Below, one piece after another: positions 16,290-23,574 of a stretch of 58,063 nucleotides of DNA. Both the position numbers and the translations under genes were made by a program. The stretch is from Fodinibius roseus (GTDB taxonomy: Bacteria > Bacteroidota > Rhodothermia > Balneolales > Balneolaceae). The stretch spans positions 1 to 58,063 of the forward strand of contig NZ_FQUS01000027.1 in NCBI RefSeq assembly GCF_900129315.1. Reading direction: 5' to 3'. Every line of letters starts with the position of its first letter. Position 1 is the stretch's first letter. The notes below the pieces were generated by a model. The model was given only the letters and a program-made list of their open reading frames with translations, was not told the origin of the DNA and ran no database searches.

Positions 16290-16688
16290 CTATGCCTCCG
16301 ACCTTGACAGTTCCATCCAGAATACCTCCACTTCGATTGACCGTTTTTGCAGCAGTCGGTTTTGCCGAACTCTGAATGCTGACACGTGAGGTAGTTTTTT
16401 ATCCGACTTAGACCGTTTCTTGGGTTTGGTTATTCTCCTCGGTATAGGTTTAACTCTGGCAGGAGGATGCAGGGGGTTTTTGTCGATAGCGGGTCGCAGT
16501 TTTGGTAGGAGTCGTGGTTTTATCGTCGGTTTCGGAAGGGTTATTCGTTTGGGCTGAATAATCCTTCTGTTGCGAACCGTTGGTTTATTAATGGTTGGTA
16601 AACTGCGACTGAGGGTAAGGGGCGGGATACGTCCCAGTCCTTGATCCTTTTGGGAGTCAGAATAGATATAGCTAGATTCGCTGTTCAT
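16290..16688 (-). CDS. Basic Pro/Arg-rich protein with apparent -1 frameshift
   Basis: Not recognised. The open frame encodes 132 residues, strongly basic and Pro/Arg-rich over about 40-98. At the A-run in minus-strand GATAAAAAACTA (bases 16395-16400) the -1 frame opens and continues without a stop to 16213. It encodes 60 residues that end in an Ala/Gly-rich membrane helix (AAVAGSATAGGLLLWKLLF). The in-frame tail is short and has no such feature. The full product would be about 158 residues, tail-anchored like the next protein in the cassette. Either a homopolymer error, a mutation or programmed frameshifting explains it. Confidence 0.55.
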   Translation of the reverse strand: MNSESSYIYSDSQKDQGLGRIPPLTLSRSLPTINKPTVRNRRIIQPKRITLPKPTIKPRLLPKLRPAIDKNPLHPPARVKPIPRRITKPKKRSKSDKKLPHVSAFRVRQNRLLQKRSIEVEVFWMELSRSEA

Positions 16689-16780
16689 TGGTCTTTTGTG
16701 GTCATATAGTTATAAGTTGCAAGGGCGATAAAGGCCATTGGCACCGCGTAAACAGATAGGCTAGTAGCTTTGGAGGTCAA
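16685..16780 (-). CDS. Possible 31-aa membrane peptide (TTG start)
   Basis: A short frame beginning at a TTG inside the end of the upstream gene. It encodes one hydrophobic helix (VYAVPMAFIALATY) with a polar end. Its TGA stop overlaps the ATG of the next gene (ATGA). The overlap at both ends and the membrane helix fit the style of the cassette. No Shine-Dalgarno sequence is visible, so it may not be translated. Confidence 0.3.
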   Translation of the reverse strand: MTSKATSLSVYAVPMAFIALATYNYMTTKDQ

Positions 16781-17036
16781 TACGAAAGCCGATCACAATA
16801 TCTTCGTCAATGCCAGTGTGGAGAGAGTAGAGCCCCGGTTCCAGTTTGAATATGGCTTTTACCACATTAAAAGGCTGTCGGAAATTAAAGGGGAGCTCCT
16901 TTTCTACTTGCTGGAGCCCGTCGGTGGTACCAGTGATGCGGCCAAAGATGGGTAGCCCCTGCTCCAGCTCTTGCAGGCAGGTGGCGTAATCCCGCTCTTG
17001 GGTTTTGTTTGGTTTATTTTCCAGCGTTTCAGGCAT
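16761..17036 (-). CDS. Small hypothetical protein, first gene of phage-like cassette
   Basis: Not recognised. The 91-residue soluble protein has no membrane helix or signal. A polar N-terminus leads into a compact alternating pattern (PFNFRQPFNVVKAIFKLEPGLYSLHTGIDEDIVIGFRI) likely to form a beta-rich fold. It appears to be the first gene of the run that continues to 14211. The roughly 190 bp upstream (17037-17224) hold no gene and probably its promoter. A small virion protein is a guess from context. Confidence 0.5.
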   Translation of the reverse strand: MPETLENKPNKTQERDYATCLQELEQGLPIFGRITGTTDGLQQVEKELPFNFRQPFNVVKAIFKLEPGLYSLHTGIDEDIVIGFRIDLQSY

Positions 17037-17224
17037 CGGGCTTAGCGTTGGTTAGCGTAATGCAATAGCACCACTGTGATCAATAACTGATGCTAACGTA
17101 ACACTAATTGAAATCAGGAAAAATACCCCGGGATGGGCTGGAACAGGGTGCAATGGGGTGTTAAAGAATGGGACGGGTTGGGAATGAATGAGACAATAGT
17201 AATAAGAAAAATTTAAGAGCAGTT

Positions 17225-17647
17225 CTATTTCATGAGGTTTGAAATCCAACTTTTAAACTTATTCCATAAGCTTTGGTCCTCAGATTCTGACTCTTTAGAA
17301 CTTGTTTTTGAAGAGTTGAAGTAACGTTTTTTATTTATCTGTTGTTTTGCTCTATTTGCCTGAATCTTTTCTTTAGACCATTTATCTGCCCATCTGATCT
17401 CATCATTAATAATCCAGTAATGAGATTGGCATGGATAGCTCCAATTGCCAATTGATGGGTTTAGGGATATAGATTCTCCGTTATATTTTAATTCCCAATC
17501 TGTTGGTGAAAGTGGAGTAACAGTTTTATTGCCACAACCACAAGCACATTTATGAACTGCTGTACCAAATCTTATTGAGATATAAAGAACTCCTTCTTCA
17601 AGATTTTTTGGTATGTATTCTACAAATCTATGATTCAGTTTCTTCAT
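17225..17647 (-). CDS. DUF6527 protein of ubiquitin-like module
   Basis: A 140-residue protein with the DUF6527 signature: HKCACGCGNKTVTPLSPTDW, then SIGNWSYPCQSHYWI. The cysteines and histidine probably bind zinc. DUF6527 genes are commonly found next to ThiF/E1 and multi-ubiquitin-domain genes, as here. The C-terminal about 40 residues are a Lys/Ser-rich linker and a Trp-containing amphipathic end. The start overlaps the E1 stop by 20 bp, so translation is probably coupled. The biochemical role (target adaptor, E3-like or protease) is not known to me. Confidence 0.83.
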   Translation of the reverse strand: MKKLNHRFVEYIPKNLEEGVLYISIRFGTAVHKCACGCGNKTVTPLSPTDWELKYNGESISLNPSIGNWSYPCQSHYWIINDEIRWADKWSKEKIQANRAKQQINKKRYFNSSKTSSKESESEDQSLWNKFKSWISNLMK

Positions 17648-18815
17648 TCAACATTTTGTTTGAATTAATCCGATAAAAACTAGTATGCTCATTATTTCGG
17701 TCATGGTAAAAACCAAACAGCTTTTTCCATTTTATAACAGCAAGGGTCGCATTGAGTGAATTTAGCTCAGCTATTTGAATGTTAGAATCATAATCATTAT
17801 CCGGATCTTTGGTAAAAGGAATATAATTTTTATCCCAGATATGATCTGTTTTTGAAGGCGTTCCTGTTGTTGTCCTTACTAAACCAGTAAGTGCACCCTG
17901 ATTATTATTTACACCAATCCCGACATCAATAAATGGGATACCTTCTTTTTCTAAAAACTTGATTATATCCTTTTTAATGTCACCTGAATCTAGAGATAGG
18001 AAGACAAAATCAAACTTATCTAACGTCGTAACGGTTTCTGATTTTAGGTATTCAGGATGAGCCTTAATCCCTTTGTGCATCTTGGAGTATATGTTCTGAA
18101 GATATACTACTTTTTTCTTGGGTACAGTGAGATCATCTATTGAGGGTGCGCCCGGAGCTCGGAACGCATTATTATTGTAAAACCAGTCTCCATCATAGAT
18201 ATGAATTTGTTCAACTGGCACCTTGGCAACCAAATCTAAAATATATGACCCAGTGCCACCCAGACCAATGATTGCAATTTTTTGTTCTTTGAGCTCATTT
18301 TCTAAAGTACTCAATTCAGGCTTACTTGAGTTAGTATTTAAATAGTTAAATACATATTCATCTTTGCTTTGGGTTATCTGCGCCTTTCCTTTTTCAGTTA
18401 CTGAGTTGTCTTTTGCTTTGGCTGGCGCTGTTATCATAGTGATATAGGTGTTCATCTTATGATGGTAATCTGAATACCCATTGGGTTTGGGCTTGCTAGA
18501 AAATCTAAAGTTTACCTCAAAGCCATCGGCAATTTGTTGAGTATTGCTATTATTTAGGATCGAATTAAATTTGGTGCCATCTAACCTGCATGGCATTTCT
18601 CCAGACCAATAAACAGTATGTTCAGGGTTCTTTCTCGTTTTATTACCTGACAACTGTAGTTTGGAAACGAATGTCCCATATTTAATTTCACTATTAGAGT
18701 TTAAATATGGGATTCTGTGAATCAGCAGGAAGTTATTTTTGATTTCTACAACTAACCCACTCTCTACTAACTTTTTGAGATCCTCATTATGATCTATCAG
18801 TTGCGCTGACATCAA
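17628..18815 (-). CDS. ThiF/E1-like enzyme of ubiquitin-like module
   Basis: An adenylating enzyme expected to activate the C-terminus of the ubiquitin-like protein encoded just upstream. The adenylation domain spans about 178-380: GLGGTG nucleotide loop at 184-189, acidic DGD at 208-210, Arg219 in NNAFRAPGA, a Lys cluster at 233-235 and LSLDSGD. The first about 150 residues are a separate domain seen in such E1-like proteins, possibly E2-like. The whole protein has one cysteine, Cys76, in that N-terminal domain; the adenylation domain has none. Start at 18815 or 18812 overlaps the ubiquitin-like stop by up to 29 bp. Base composition is more AT-rich than the flanks. Confidence 0.86.
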   Translation of the reverse strand: MMSAQLIDHNEDLKKLVESGLVVEIKNNFLLIHRIPYLNSNSEIKYGTFVSKLQLSGNKTRKNPEHTVYWSGEMPCRLDGTKFNSILNNSNTQQIADGFEVNFRFSSKPKPNGYSDYHHKMNTYITMITAPAKAKDNSVTEKGKAQITQSKDEYVFNYLNTNSSKPELSTLENELKEQKIAIIGLGGTGSYILDLVAKVPVEQIHIYDGDWFYNNNAFRAPGAPSIDDLTVPKKKVVYLQNIYSKMHKGIKAHPEYLKSETVTTLDKFDFVFLSLDSGDIKKDIIKFLEKEGIPFIDVGIGVNNNQGALTGLVRTTTGTPSKTDHIWDKNYIPFTKDPDNDYDSNIQIAELNSLNATLAVIKWKKLFGFYHDRNNEHTSFYRINSNKMLNEETES

Positions 18816-19071
18816 ACTCTGTACCTTCTTTTATCTTTATGGTTTGTCCTTCAGCTAATGTCCCTTCTTTATTTCCCCGGGCTTCTGAGTATACTACTTG
18901 GTACTCAGTGTATTCTCCGTATGGAGGATTTTCGAAAGCTAACTTGGTAACTTCACTAAATGATATCTCTTTGCCGGTCCAAGTTTCAGGGGTTGCATTT
19001 ACATATATTGTAAACTCCTTATTTTGGCCTGGAGCATCTTCCTTACCTTTTCCTTTATCTGAGTTATTCAT
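18787..19071 (-). CDS. Ubiquitin-like protein (multi-ubiquitin-domain family)
   Basis: A 94-residue protein with a Lys/Gly-rich disordered N-terminus (1-20) and one beta-grasp domain (about 20-94). The pattern (FTIYVNATPETW, FSEVTKLAF, YQVVYSEA, EGTLAEGQTIKIKEGTEFDV) fits the bacterial multi-ubiquitin/ubiquitin-like family, here as a single unit. It ends in SATDRS and not Gly-Gly. It overlaps the E1-like gene and follows the DUF2188 gene after 35 bp. It is the presumed modifier; its target is unknown. Confidence 0.83.
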   Translation of the reverse strand: MNNSDKGKGKEDAPGQNKEFTIYVNATPETWTGKEISFSEVTKLAFENPPYGEYTEYQVVYSEARGNKEGTLAEGQTIKIKEGTEFDVSATDRS

Positions 19072-19106
19072 AACATTGAAATAATTAATTAAAAATTGAC
19101 TGTTTG

Positions 19107-19355
19107 TTAATGTTCCTTATCTCTCGGTGGGAAAGGATCATTGCCCGGAGAGATGGTGTCTTTGCTTCGAATCTTACCATCTGTTCCCATTATTTTTAGT
19201 TCACCACCACCTTGGTTTTTTAAATTCTGCTTGGCCGCTTTGGCAGCATCCTTTTGTCTATTGTGAACAGAGGATGCTTTAGATGCAGAATCCTTTTTAT
19301 TTACCCATTTTCCATCGCTTCTTCGATAAACTGATCTATCCTTATCTTTGTTCAT
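19107..19355 (-). CDS. DUF2188 family protein
   Basis: An 82-residue, very basic protein of the DUF2188 type. The family landmarks are visible: the VYRRSDGKWVNKKDSASKASS start, the KDAAKAAKQNLKNQGG helix, MGTDGKIRSKDTI, and the closing GNDPFPPRD. DUF2188 proteins are small and widespread, and often lie in defence or mobile regions; their function is unknown. It is the first gene of the minus-strand ubiquitin-like operon and shares its upstream region with the divergent sigma-like gene. Confidence 0.85.
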   Translation of the reverse strand: MNKDKDRSVYRRSDGKWVNKKDSASKASSVHNRQKDAAKAAKQNLKNQGGGELKIMGTDGKIRSKDTISPGNDPFPPRDKEH

Positions 19356-19396
19356 AATTGTATGATTTTTTGTGTTTTTGGTTGCCTTCTATTATA

Positions 19397-19459
19397 TATA
19401 GCTGAAAAGTTGACCGGATTTTCCATCCCGTGGAAAATTGTTATGAGAAACCAGCTATA
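19397..19459. promoter_or_regulatory. Two concentric inverted repeats between divergent operons
   Basis: Outer arms TATAGCTG (19397-19404) and CAGCTATA (19452-19459) and inner arms ATTTTCC (19418-19424) and GGAAAAT (19432-19438) are each perfect and share one centre at 19428. Thirteen unpaired bases lie on each side between outer and inner arms. The structure fills the gap between the DUF2188 start and the sigma-like start, so it is a likely shared operator or an RNA hairpin in the plus-strand leader. Confidence 0.6.
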
Positions 19460-19479
19460 GTTTATGTAGAGATACTACT

Positions 19480-20052
19480 ATGAGTTCAAGAGCTTTTGAA
19501 TATATTGATGGTTTAACTGATGATGAACTTGATGATCTGTATAAAAATTTAATCAGTTTTGCTGACTTCAGACTTAATTTTATTACTACACAAGGAATGA
19601 GTGCCAAAGATTTTGTTGGTAGGGCAATACGAAAGGTATTAGATGAGAACAGTGATGATCATAGATCTTGGGATCCTGATACAAACCCGAGTTTCACGAA
19701 TTTTCTAAAAGGTTGTATTTCCAGTGAAATTAGCAATCACTTTAATTTAAAAAGTACCTCATCAACTTATCATGCCAGTAATGAGCAATCTGCTGATAGC
19801 TTTTTCGATTTGTTGGAAAGTGATGTAAGCGTACTTGAAGAGGTTCACGGAAAAGATTTAAGGGACCAATTGTTTGATCATCTTGTAGAAATAGATGAAG
19901 AACTTGCAGAATTGCTTTTTTTCGAAGAAGAAGGTTATTCAGCAGATGAAATAGCGGGTAAATTAAACTATGACTCACGACAAAAGGTATATAATGCTAA
20001 AAAAAGGCTTCGAAGAGCTTGTGAAAAGTTTATTGATAATTTGAAAAACTGA
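19480..20052 (+). CDS. Sigma-70-like transcription factor
   Basis: A 190-residue protein resembling a divergent sigma factor. A region-2-like part (about 25-95, with FVGRAIRKVL and FTNFLKGCISSEISNHF) leads through an acidic linker to a region-4-like helix-turn-helix at about 140-190 (GYSADEIAGKLNYDSRQKVYNAKKRLRR). It is first in a three-gene operon with a charged small protein and an ImmA-type protease. It may direct transcription of its own operon or the divergent ubiquitin-like module. The family call rests on pattern. Confidence 0.7.
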   Translation: MSSRAFEYIDGLTDDELDDLYKNLISFADFRLNFITTQGMSAKDFVGRAIRKVLDENSDDHRSWDPDTNPSFTNFLKGCISSEISNHFNLKSTSSTYHASNEQSADSFFDLLESDVSVLEEVHGKDLRDQLFDHLVEIDEELAELLFFEEEGYSADEIAGKLNYDSRQKVYNAKKRLRRACEKFIDNLKN

Positions 20053-20065
20053 TGGTAGAACTAAT

Positions 20066-20452
20066 ATGAAGAAATTAGCCGAAATACTATCTTGGTTAGG
20101 TGAGTTTGAAGATAAAATGGCAAGAGATGAATACCTGAAAAGTAAGGGTTATGATTTGGATAAACTTGAAGAGGAAGGAGTAAATACTTTCAAAAAAGCT
20201 TTAGCTGAAAATAAACTTAAAAAAGCACAAGAAAAGAAAAGTCTCCTAAAAAGAGCCCAAGAACTGCTTAAATCACAAAGCCAGGCTATTTCTCTAAAGT
20301 CCATACTTTCAAATATGGAGTCGCCTGAGTCTAAGTTTGCCTTTCAATTCTCCAAATTAGATGATATAAGCGATGAAGATGCTTTAAAAATGTTCAATGA
20401 TGAACAGCTTTTACAACTTATTGAAAAGCTAGAAAAAGAAGATGAGCAATAG
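20066..20452 (+). CDS. Small charged helical protein, possible sigma antagonist
   Basis: Not recognised. The 128 residues are rich in Lys, Glu and Leu and almost entirely helical, with a likely coiled coil at about 45-85 and an acidic end. It lies 13 bp after the sigma-like gene and overlaps the ImmA-type gene by 11 bp. Three-gene sets of regulator, small helical protein and ImmA protease suggest that the protease cleaves one of the other two. An anti-sigma role is inferred from this layout only. Confidence 0.6.
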   Translation: MKKLAEILSWLGEFEDKMARDEYLKSKGYDLDKLEEEGVNTFKKALAENKLKKAQEKKSLLKRAQELLKSQSQAISLKSILSNMESPESKFAFQFSKLDDISDEDALKMFNDEQLLQLIEKLEKEDEQ

Positions 20453-21227
20453 GGCTGCAAGAGTCGCTAATCAAATAAGAAAAGAATTTTTTATCCATGG
20501 AAGGATAGATCTAGGAGAAATAGAAGACCTTTGTGCAGTTAGAAATGCCTTTGTCAAATATGAACAGATAGATGGGGCGCAAGGAAGAATTCTATTTTCG
20601 GGAGCGTCTGATAAATCTATGATTACCGTTGATGATTGTATTGACTATCTACCTAAGGAAAAGTTCGTATTAGCACACGAATTCGGTCACCATTTGTTAC
20701 ATAAACAACTAATGAACTTCGTTTGTCAAGAGTATGATTTCAACAAATGGAATAAAAACTCAAGTCGAACAGATTATCGGGAATACGAGGCGAATAACTT
20801 TGCAGCAGAGTTATTGATGCCTAAATACTTGGTGCGAGATATAACAAGTGGCAAAGGATTAAGTGTCAGTCTCATGGAAGACCTTTCTGATGAGCTGGGT
20901 TCTAGTATTACATCAGCATACATTCAATACACAAAATATGGGGATATCCCTTGCTATGTAGTTTTTTCTGAGAATGGTTTAATTGAATGGGTGACTAAAA
21001 CAGATGATTTCTACCTTGGTTTTTTAGATGAAGAAGATTTGCCAATTAATTCGACACCAAAAGTTTTTTTTGATAATGGAAAAAAGAAAAAGAAGGAGGT
21101 CTGTGATGCCATTGATTGGTTTCCTAAACTAGGAGATGAAGGTTTGTTGCTTAATGAAGAGTCAATTTATTTAGATAGTTATTCTTCTGTGATTACGCTA
21201 TTGTGGATTTGCGAAGATTATGGTTGA
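20442..21227 (+). CDS. ImmA/IrrE-family metallo-endopeptidase
   Basis: A cytoplasmic zinc protease of the ImmA/IrrE (DUF955) family. The zinc motif HEFGH is at 79-83, and the third ligand is the Glu in YEANNFAAELLMP (about 111-123). Family members cleave a repressor in response to DNA damage or mobile-element signals. A C-terminal about 100-residue extension (about 155-261) of unknown function follows. The gene overlaps its upstream neighbour by 11 bp. The likely substrate is the neighbouring small protein or the sigma-like factor. Confidence 0.88.
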   Translation: MSNRAARVANQIRKEFFIHGRIDLGEIEDLCAVRNAFVKYEQIDGAQGRILFSGASDKSMITVDDCIDYLPKEKFVLAHEFGHHLLHKQLMNFVCQEYDFNKWNKNSSRTDYREYEANNFAAELLMPKYLVRDITSGKGLSVSLMEDLSDELGSSITSAYIQYTKYGDIPCYVVFSENGLIEWVTKTDDFYLGFLDEEDLPINSTPKVFFDNGKKKKKEVCDAIDWFPKLGDEGLLLNEESIYLDSYSSVITLLWICEDYG

Positions 21228-21329
21228 GCGTCTTTTCTTTTACACATTTAAAAGTAATAATCAGGTTTTAAGAGATGGGGCAAGTGAATGGAATTAAACT
21301 TTCGGGATTTAAAGCTCCCAATCAATAGA

Positions 21330-22286
21330 TTACAGCCGATCAGAGACCCTTTTAATATCCTTAAACACGGCATCATCTTCCGGAAGCTTGCCAATAACCA
21401 ATTCTTTAAAAGTGCCGTTATAAACAGATCTGATCTTATTCCAGGTCTCTTCGGGTTTGTAAAAAAGCAGGGCTGAGGCAGGATGCTCGTATAGCCAATC
21501 GTACTGGTCGCCATAACTTTCGATATCATCGGCTCCAACTTGAAGCAGCATCTCATCCAGCTTATCGCTTTCAAAGAATTCTTGAATTGCAGGTTGCTTT
21601 AACAGCTTGTGAATATCGTAGGTATGGCGGACTTTATTACCGAGATCCTCATACGGGTTTTCGGCATGTGAAAACCGGACCAACGACATTATTTTTTCGC
21701 AAAAGGTCCGTTCTATAGTTAGTACTTTTAAGGGGAAGGGAGCTAATCCATATTTTTCAACAAGCTCTTCCTGACCTCTTGCTTTCATGATGTCGGCTAT
21801 AAACGAGTGAACCGCTACTTCTTCATGAGGTTCGAAATGTCCCAGCCTCGATATTTCTACAATGATTTTGTCGCGGACTTGGCCATAGGTTTGGTCATAT
21901 CCATGTTTCGCATACTCGTAGGCTACTTTTCTATTCTTCCCACGTTTCATGGTAATCCCGGGTAATTCTATTTCCTCCAAATCAGTATCATTAACTACTT
22001 TGCTAACATTCCTGACTCTTTTATCCATTTGGTTGTTGGATAGGTCGGGATCTTCTAACACCACAAGATCTATATCCTCCGAAAACCGGTTGATCGCCTG
22101 GTAACATTTGGAAAGCGATGTGCCGCCCTTAAATACGGCAACGTCTTTCATGTCTGAATGAAAGATCGCATGAAGGGCATAGGTTACCCAGTAGTCTTTC
22201 TCGATATAGATTTCCCGAATATTCTTATGATCGGCTGTAGCCCTTATGGCATCCCTAAAAATTTCGGCATCTTCGTGTAGATTCAT
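21330..22286 (-). CDS. AbiEii-type nucleotidyltransferase toxin
   Basis: The toxin half of an AbiE pair, a nucleotidyltransferase that limits growth, in known cases to abort phage infection. The fold's active-site pattern is visible: FKGGTSLSK (about 53-61) with DIDLVVLE (about 70-78). A conserved RTFCEKIMSLVRFS lies at about 190. At 318 residues it is of typical length. It begins one base after the upstream antitoxin gene stops. It lies convergent to the ImmA gene. Known AbiEii toxins modify tRNA ends; this has not been shown here. Confidence 0.88.
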   Translation of the reverse strand: MNLHEDAEIFRDAIRATADHKNIREIYIEKDYWVTYALHAIFHSDMKDVAVFKGGTSLSKCYQAINRFSEDIDLVVLEDPDLSNNQMDKRVRNVSKVVNDTDLEEIELPGITMKRGKNRKVAYEYAKHGYDQTYGQVRDKIIVEISRLGHFEPHEEVAVHSFIADIMKARGQEELVEKYGLAPFPLKVLTIERTFCEKIMSLVRFSHAENPYEDLGNKVRHTYDIHKLLKQPAIQEFFESDKLDEMLLQVGADDIESYGDQYDWLYEHPASALLFYKPEETWNKIRSVYNGTFKELVIGKLPEDDAVFKDIKRVSDRL

Positions 22287-23012
22287 CTAAACAATATTCC
22301 AGTTTTGAGCTGTGGACAAGCTACTACTAAGACTACCAAATTCATAACTTGATAGTGGATTCAAGCTATTCTTCAATTTGGGAAAAGCGCTGTTGAACTC
22401 CTGGTCGGTAAGCAAGGCTCCCAGCAGCGCACGGACCCGGGGAGGATATTGCAGGGCAAAGGTAATCAGCTTATTTCTGTCGGTATTACTCAAATCACGT
22501 ATCCGGTCTTGAAGATGCCCGATAGCACTATCGATATCCAGGTCCGGTATTTTCTTGAAATCCTTTATGGCATCCAGAATCTCCAGGAAACGGATGTTCT
22601 CGTCAGTAGGATCCACGTAGCTTTTGACCGATTTTACTTTCAGGCTATCGATCTCGGTATTGATCCTTTTCTTATTGCAGGCCAGGGTAACCGTTTTGGG
22701 AACCTGCGTCGTAAGTCCCATCCGATTGTACAAGGACAAGCCGGTGATATAAGCAATACGATTGTTACCTTCGTACATATAGGGTTTTAGCAGCTGCTCT
22801 TCATTGGGCTTTAAGTCGCCAAACAACGACTTCTTGGGCTTGTAAAACAGGCCTTTGGAAATCCTTTTTACGACATCGTTGGATATCAACCGCTCAATGG
22901 CCTTGGTAGCAGCCCCGTACTCGCTATTATCTATGCCGAGCTGGTCATATTTAAATGTCGTTCCTTCGTCAAAGGAGGAAACTTTCTCTTTTATTTGTTT
23001 TGCAGTACTCAT
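22287..23012 (-). CDS. AbiEi/DUF6088-type antitoxin and autorepressor
   Basis: The antitoxin of the AbiE pair. It begins with a winged helix (about 1-65, with AATKAIERLISNDVVKRISKGLFYKP) and continues into a C-terminal antitoxin domain. I place the start at 23012 (MSTAKQIKEKV) and not at the longest frame start 23084, because the longer form would begin inside the operator at 23065-23120 and adds a leader unlike the family. AbiEi proteins repress their own operon by binding paired inverted repeats, which matches the site seen upstream. Confidence 0.83.
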   Translation of the reverse strand: MSTAKQIKEKVSSFDEGTTFKYDQLGIDNSEYGAATKAIERLISNDVVKRISKGLFYKPKKSLFGDLKPNEEQLLKPYMYEGNNRIAYITGLSLYNRMGLTTQVPKTVTLACNKKRINTEIDSLKVKSVKSYVDPTDENIRFLEILDAIKDFKKIPDLDIDSAIGHLQDRIRDLSNTDRNKLITFALQYPPRVRALLGALLTDQEFNSAFPKLKNSLNPLSSYEFGSLSSSLSTAQNWNIV

Positions 23013-23064
23013 AATGCTACGTGTTATGCTAATGGTCTTTTGACTGCTTGTATTAATATACCAT

Positions 23065-23120
23065 TTAATCGTTAGATATGTCAAGTTATTTACGTTATTT
23101 ACTTGACATTACACGATTAA
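23065..23120. promoter_or_regulatory. Long inverted repeat, probable AbiEi operator
   Basis: The left arm 23065-23086 begins TTAATCGT and ends ATGTCAAGT. The right arm 23101-23120 is its near-exact complement (ACTTGACAT then CGATTAA). A 14-base AT-rich centre separates them. It lies 50-110 bp upstream of the antitoxin start, where AbiE autorepression sites are found. The rest of 23121-23418 holds no gene. Confidence 0.68.
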
Positions 23121-23418
23121 AAGACAGAAGGGGTTGAATTGCTTGCAGAATATACTGGTTAGAACAGCTTTTGAATGGATTTATCTTAAGTCGGTAACTC
23201 AGGGAAAACGGCGATTAATACCCGACTTGCCATAGAAATCATGCTTTAATTAATTTAAAGGGACTTTTATTACTAGAAGACAAATCGTAAGACAATTTGT
23301 CTTCTGAAAATTAAACCTATTATTTGTGCGAATAAGTATAAGATTTGCCCTTTTAAACAAGGTGAGTTTTTTATAATTGACTTAATTATTGAGGGGGGGA
23401 TCAACAGTGCAAAAGTTG

Positions 23419-23440
23419 TGAATGCATTTTATGAACTAAA
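23419..23440. repeat. Right copy of the direct repeat at the window start
   Basis: TGAATG, two bases, then TTTTATGAACTAAA, matching bases 3-23 in the same orientation. It lies 184 bp from the 3' end of tRNA-Leu, in a gene-free stretch. Together the copies enclose 23.4 kb. An attachment-site origin is possible but unproved. Confidence 0.35.
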
Positions 23441-23511
23441 GTAAGTAAGAAGGGAGACCGTAGCTATAGGTGAGAATACTTTAAATTTTGTTTAAGTGAC
23501 ATATTATTATC

Positions 23512-23531
23512 CTTGTACCATTCTTGTACCA
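23512..23531. repeat. Two 9-bp direct repeats 11 bp apart near tRNA-Leu
   Basis: CTTGTACCA occurs at 23512-23520 and again at 23523-23531. An 11-bp period puts both on one face of the helix, as in integrase arm or regulator sites. The position beside the tRNA 3' end makes a leftover recombination site plausible. Confidence 0.35.
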
Positions 23532-23574
23532 GTCTTTAGTTTAATACTAAAAAGAGATCAACATTTAACAAAAT

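Noticed and set aside
17052-17249. Minus-strand frame of 65 residues between the phage-like cassette and DUF6527
   Set aside because: It overlaps the DUF6527 end in another frame, has no ribosome-binding site or conserved look; the stretch is better read as a promoter region.
1-23440. Complete prophage or integrative conjugative element
   Set aside because: No integrase, capsid, terminase, relaxase or type IV secretion genes are visible; only fragments and flanking repeats support mobility.
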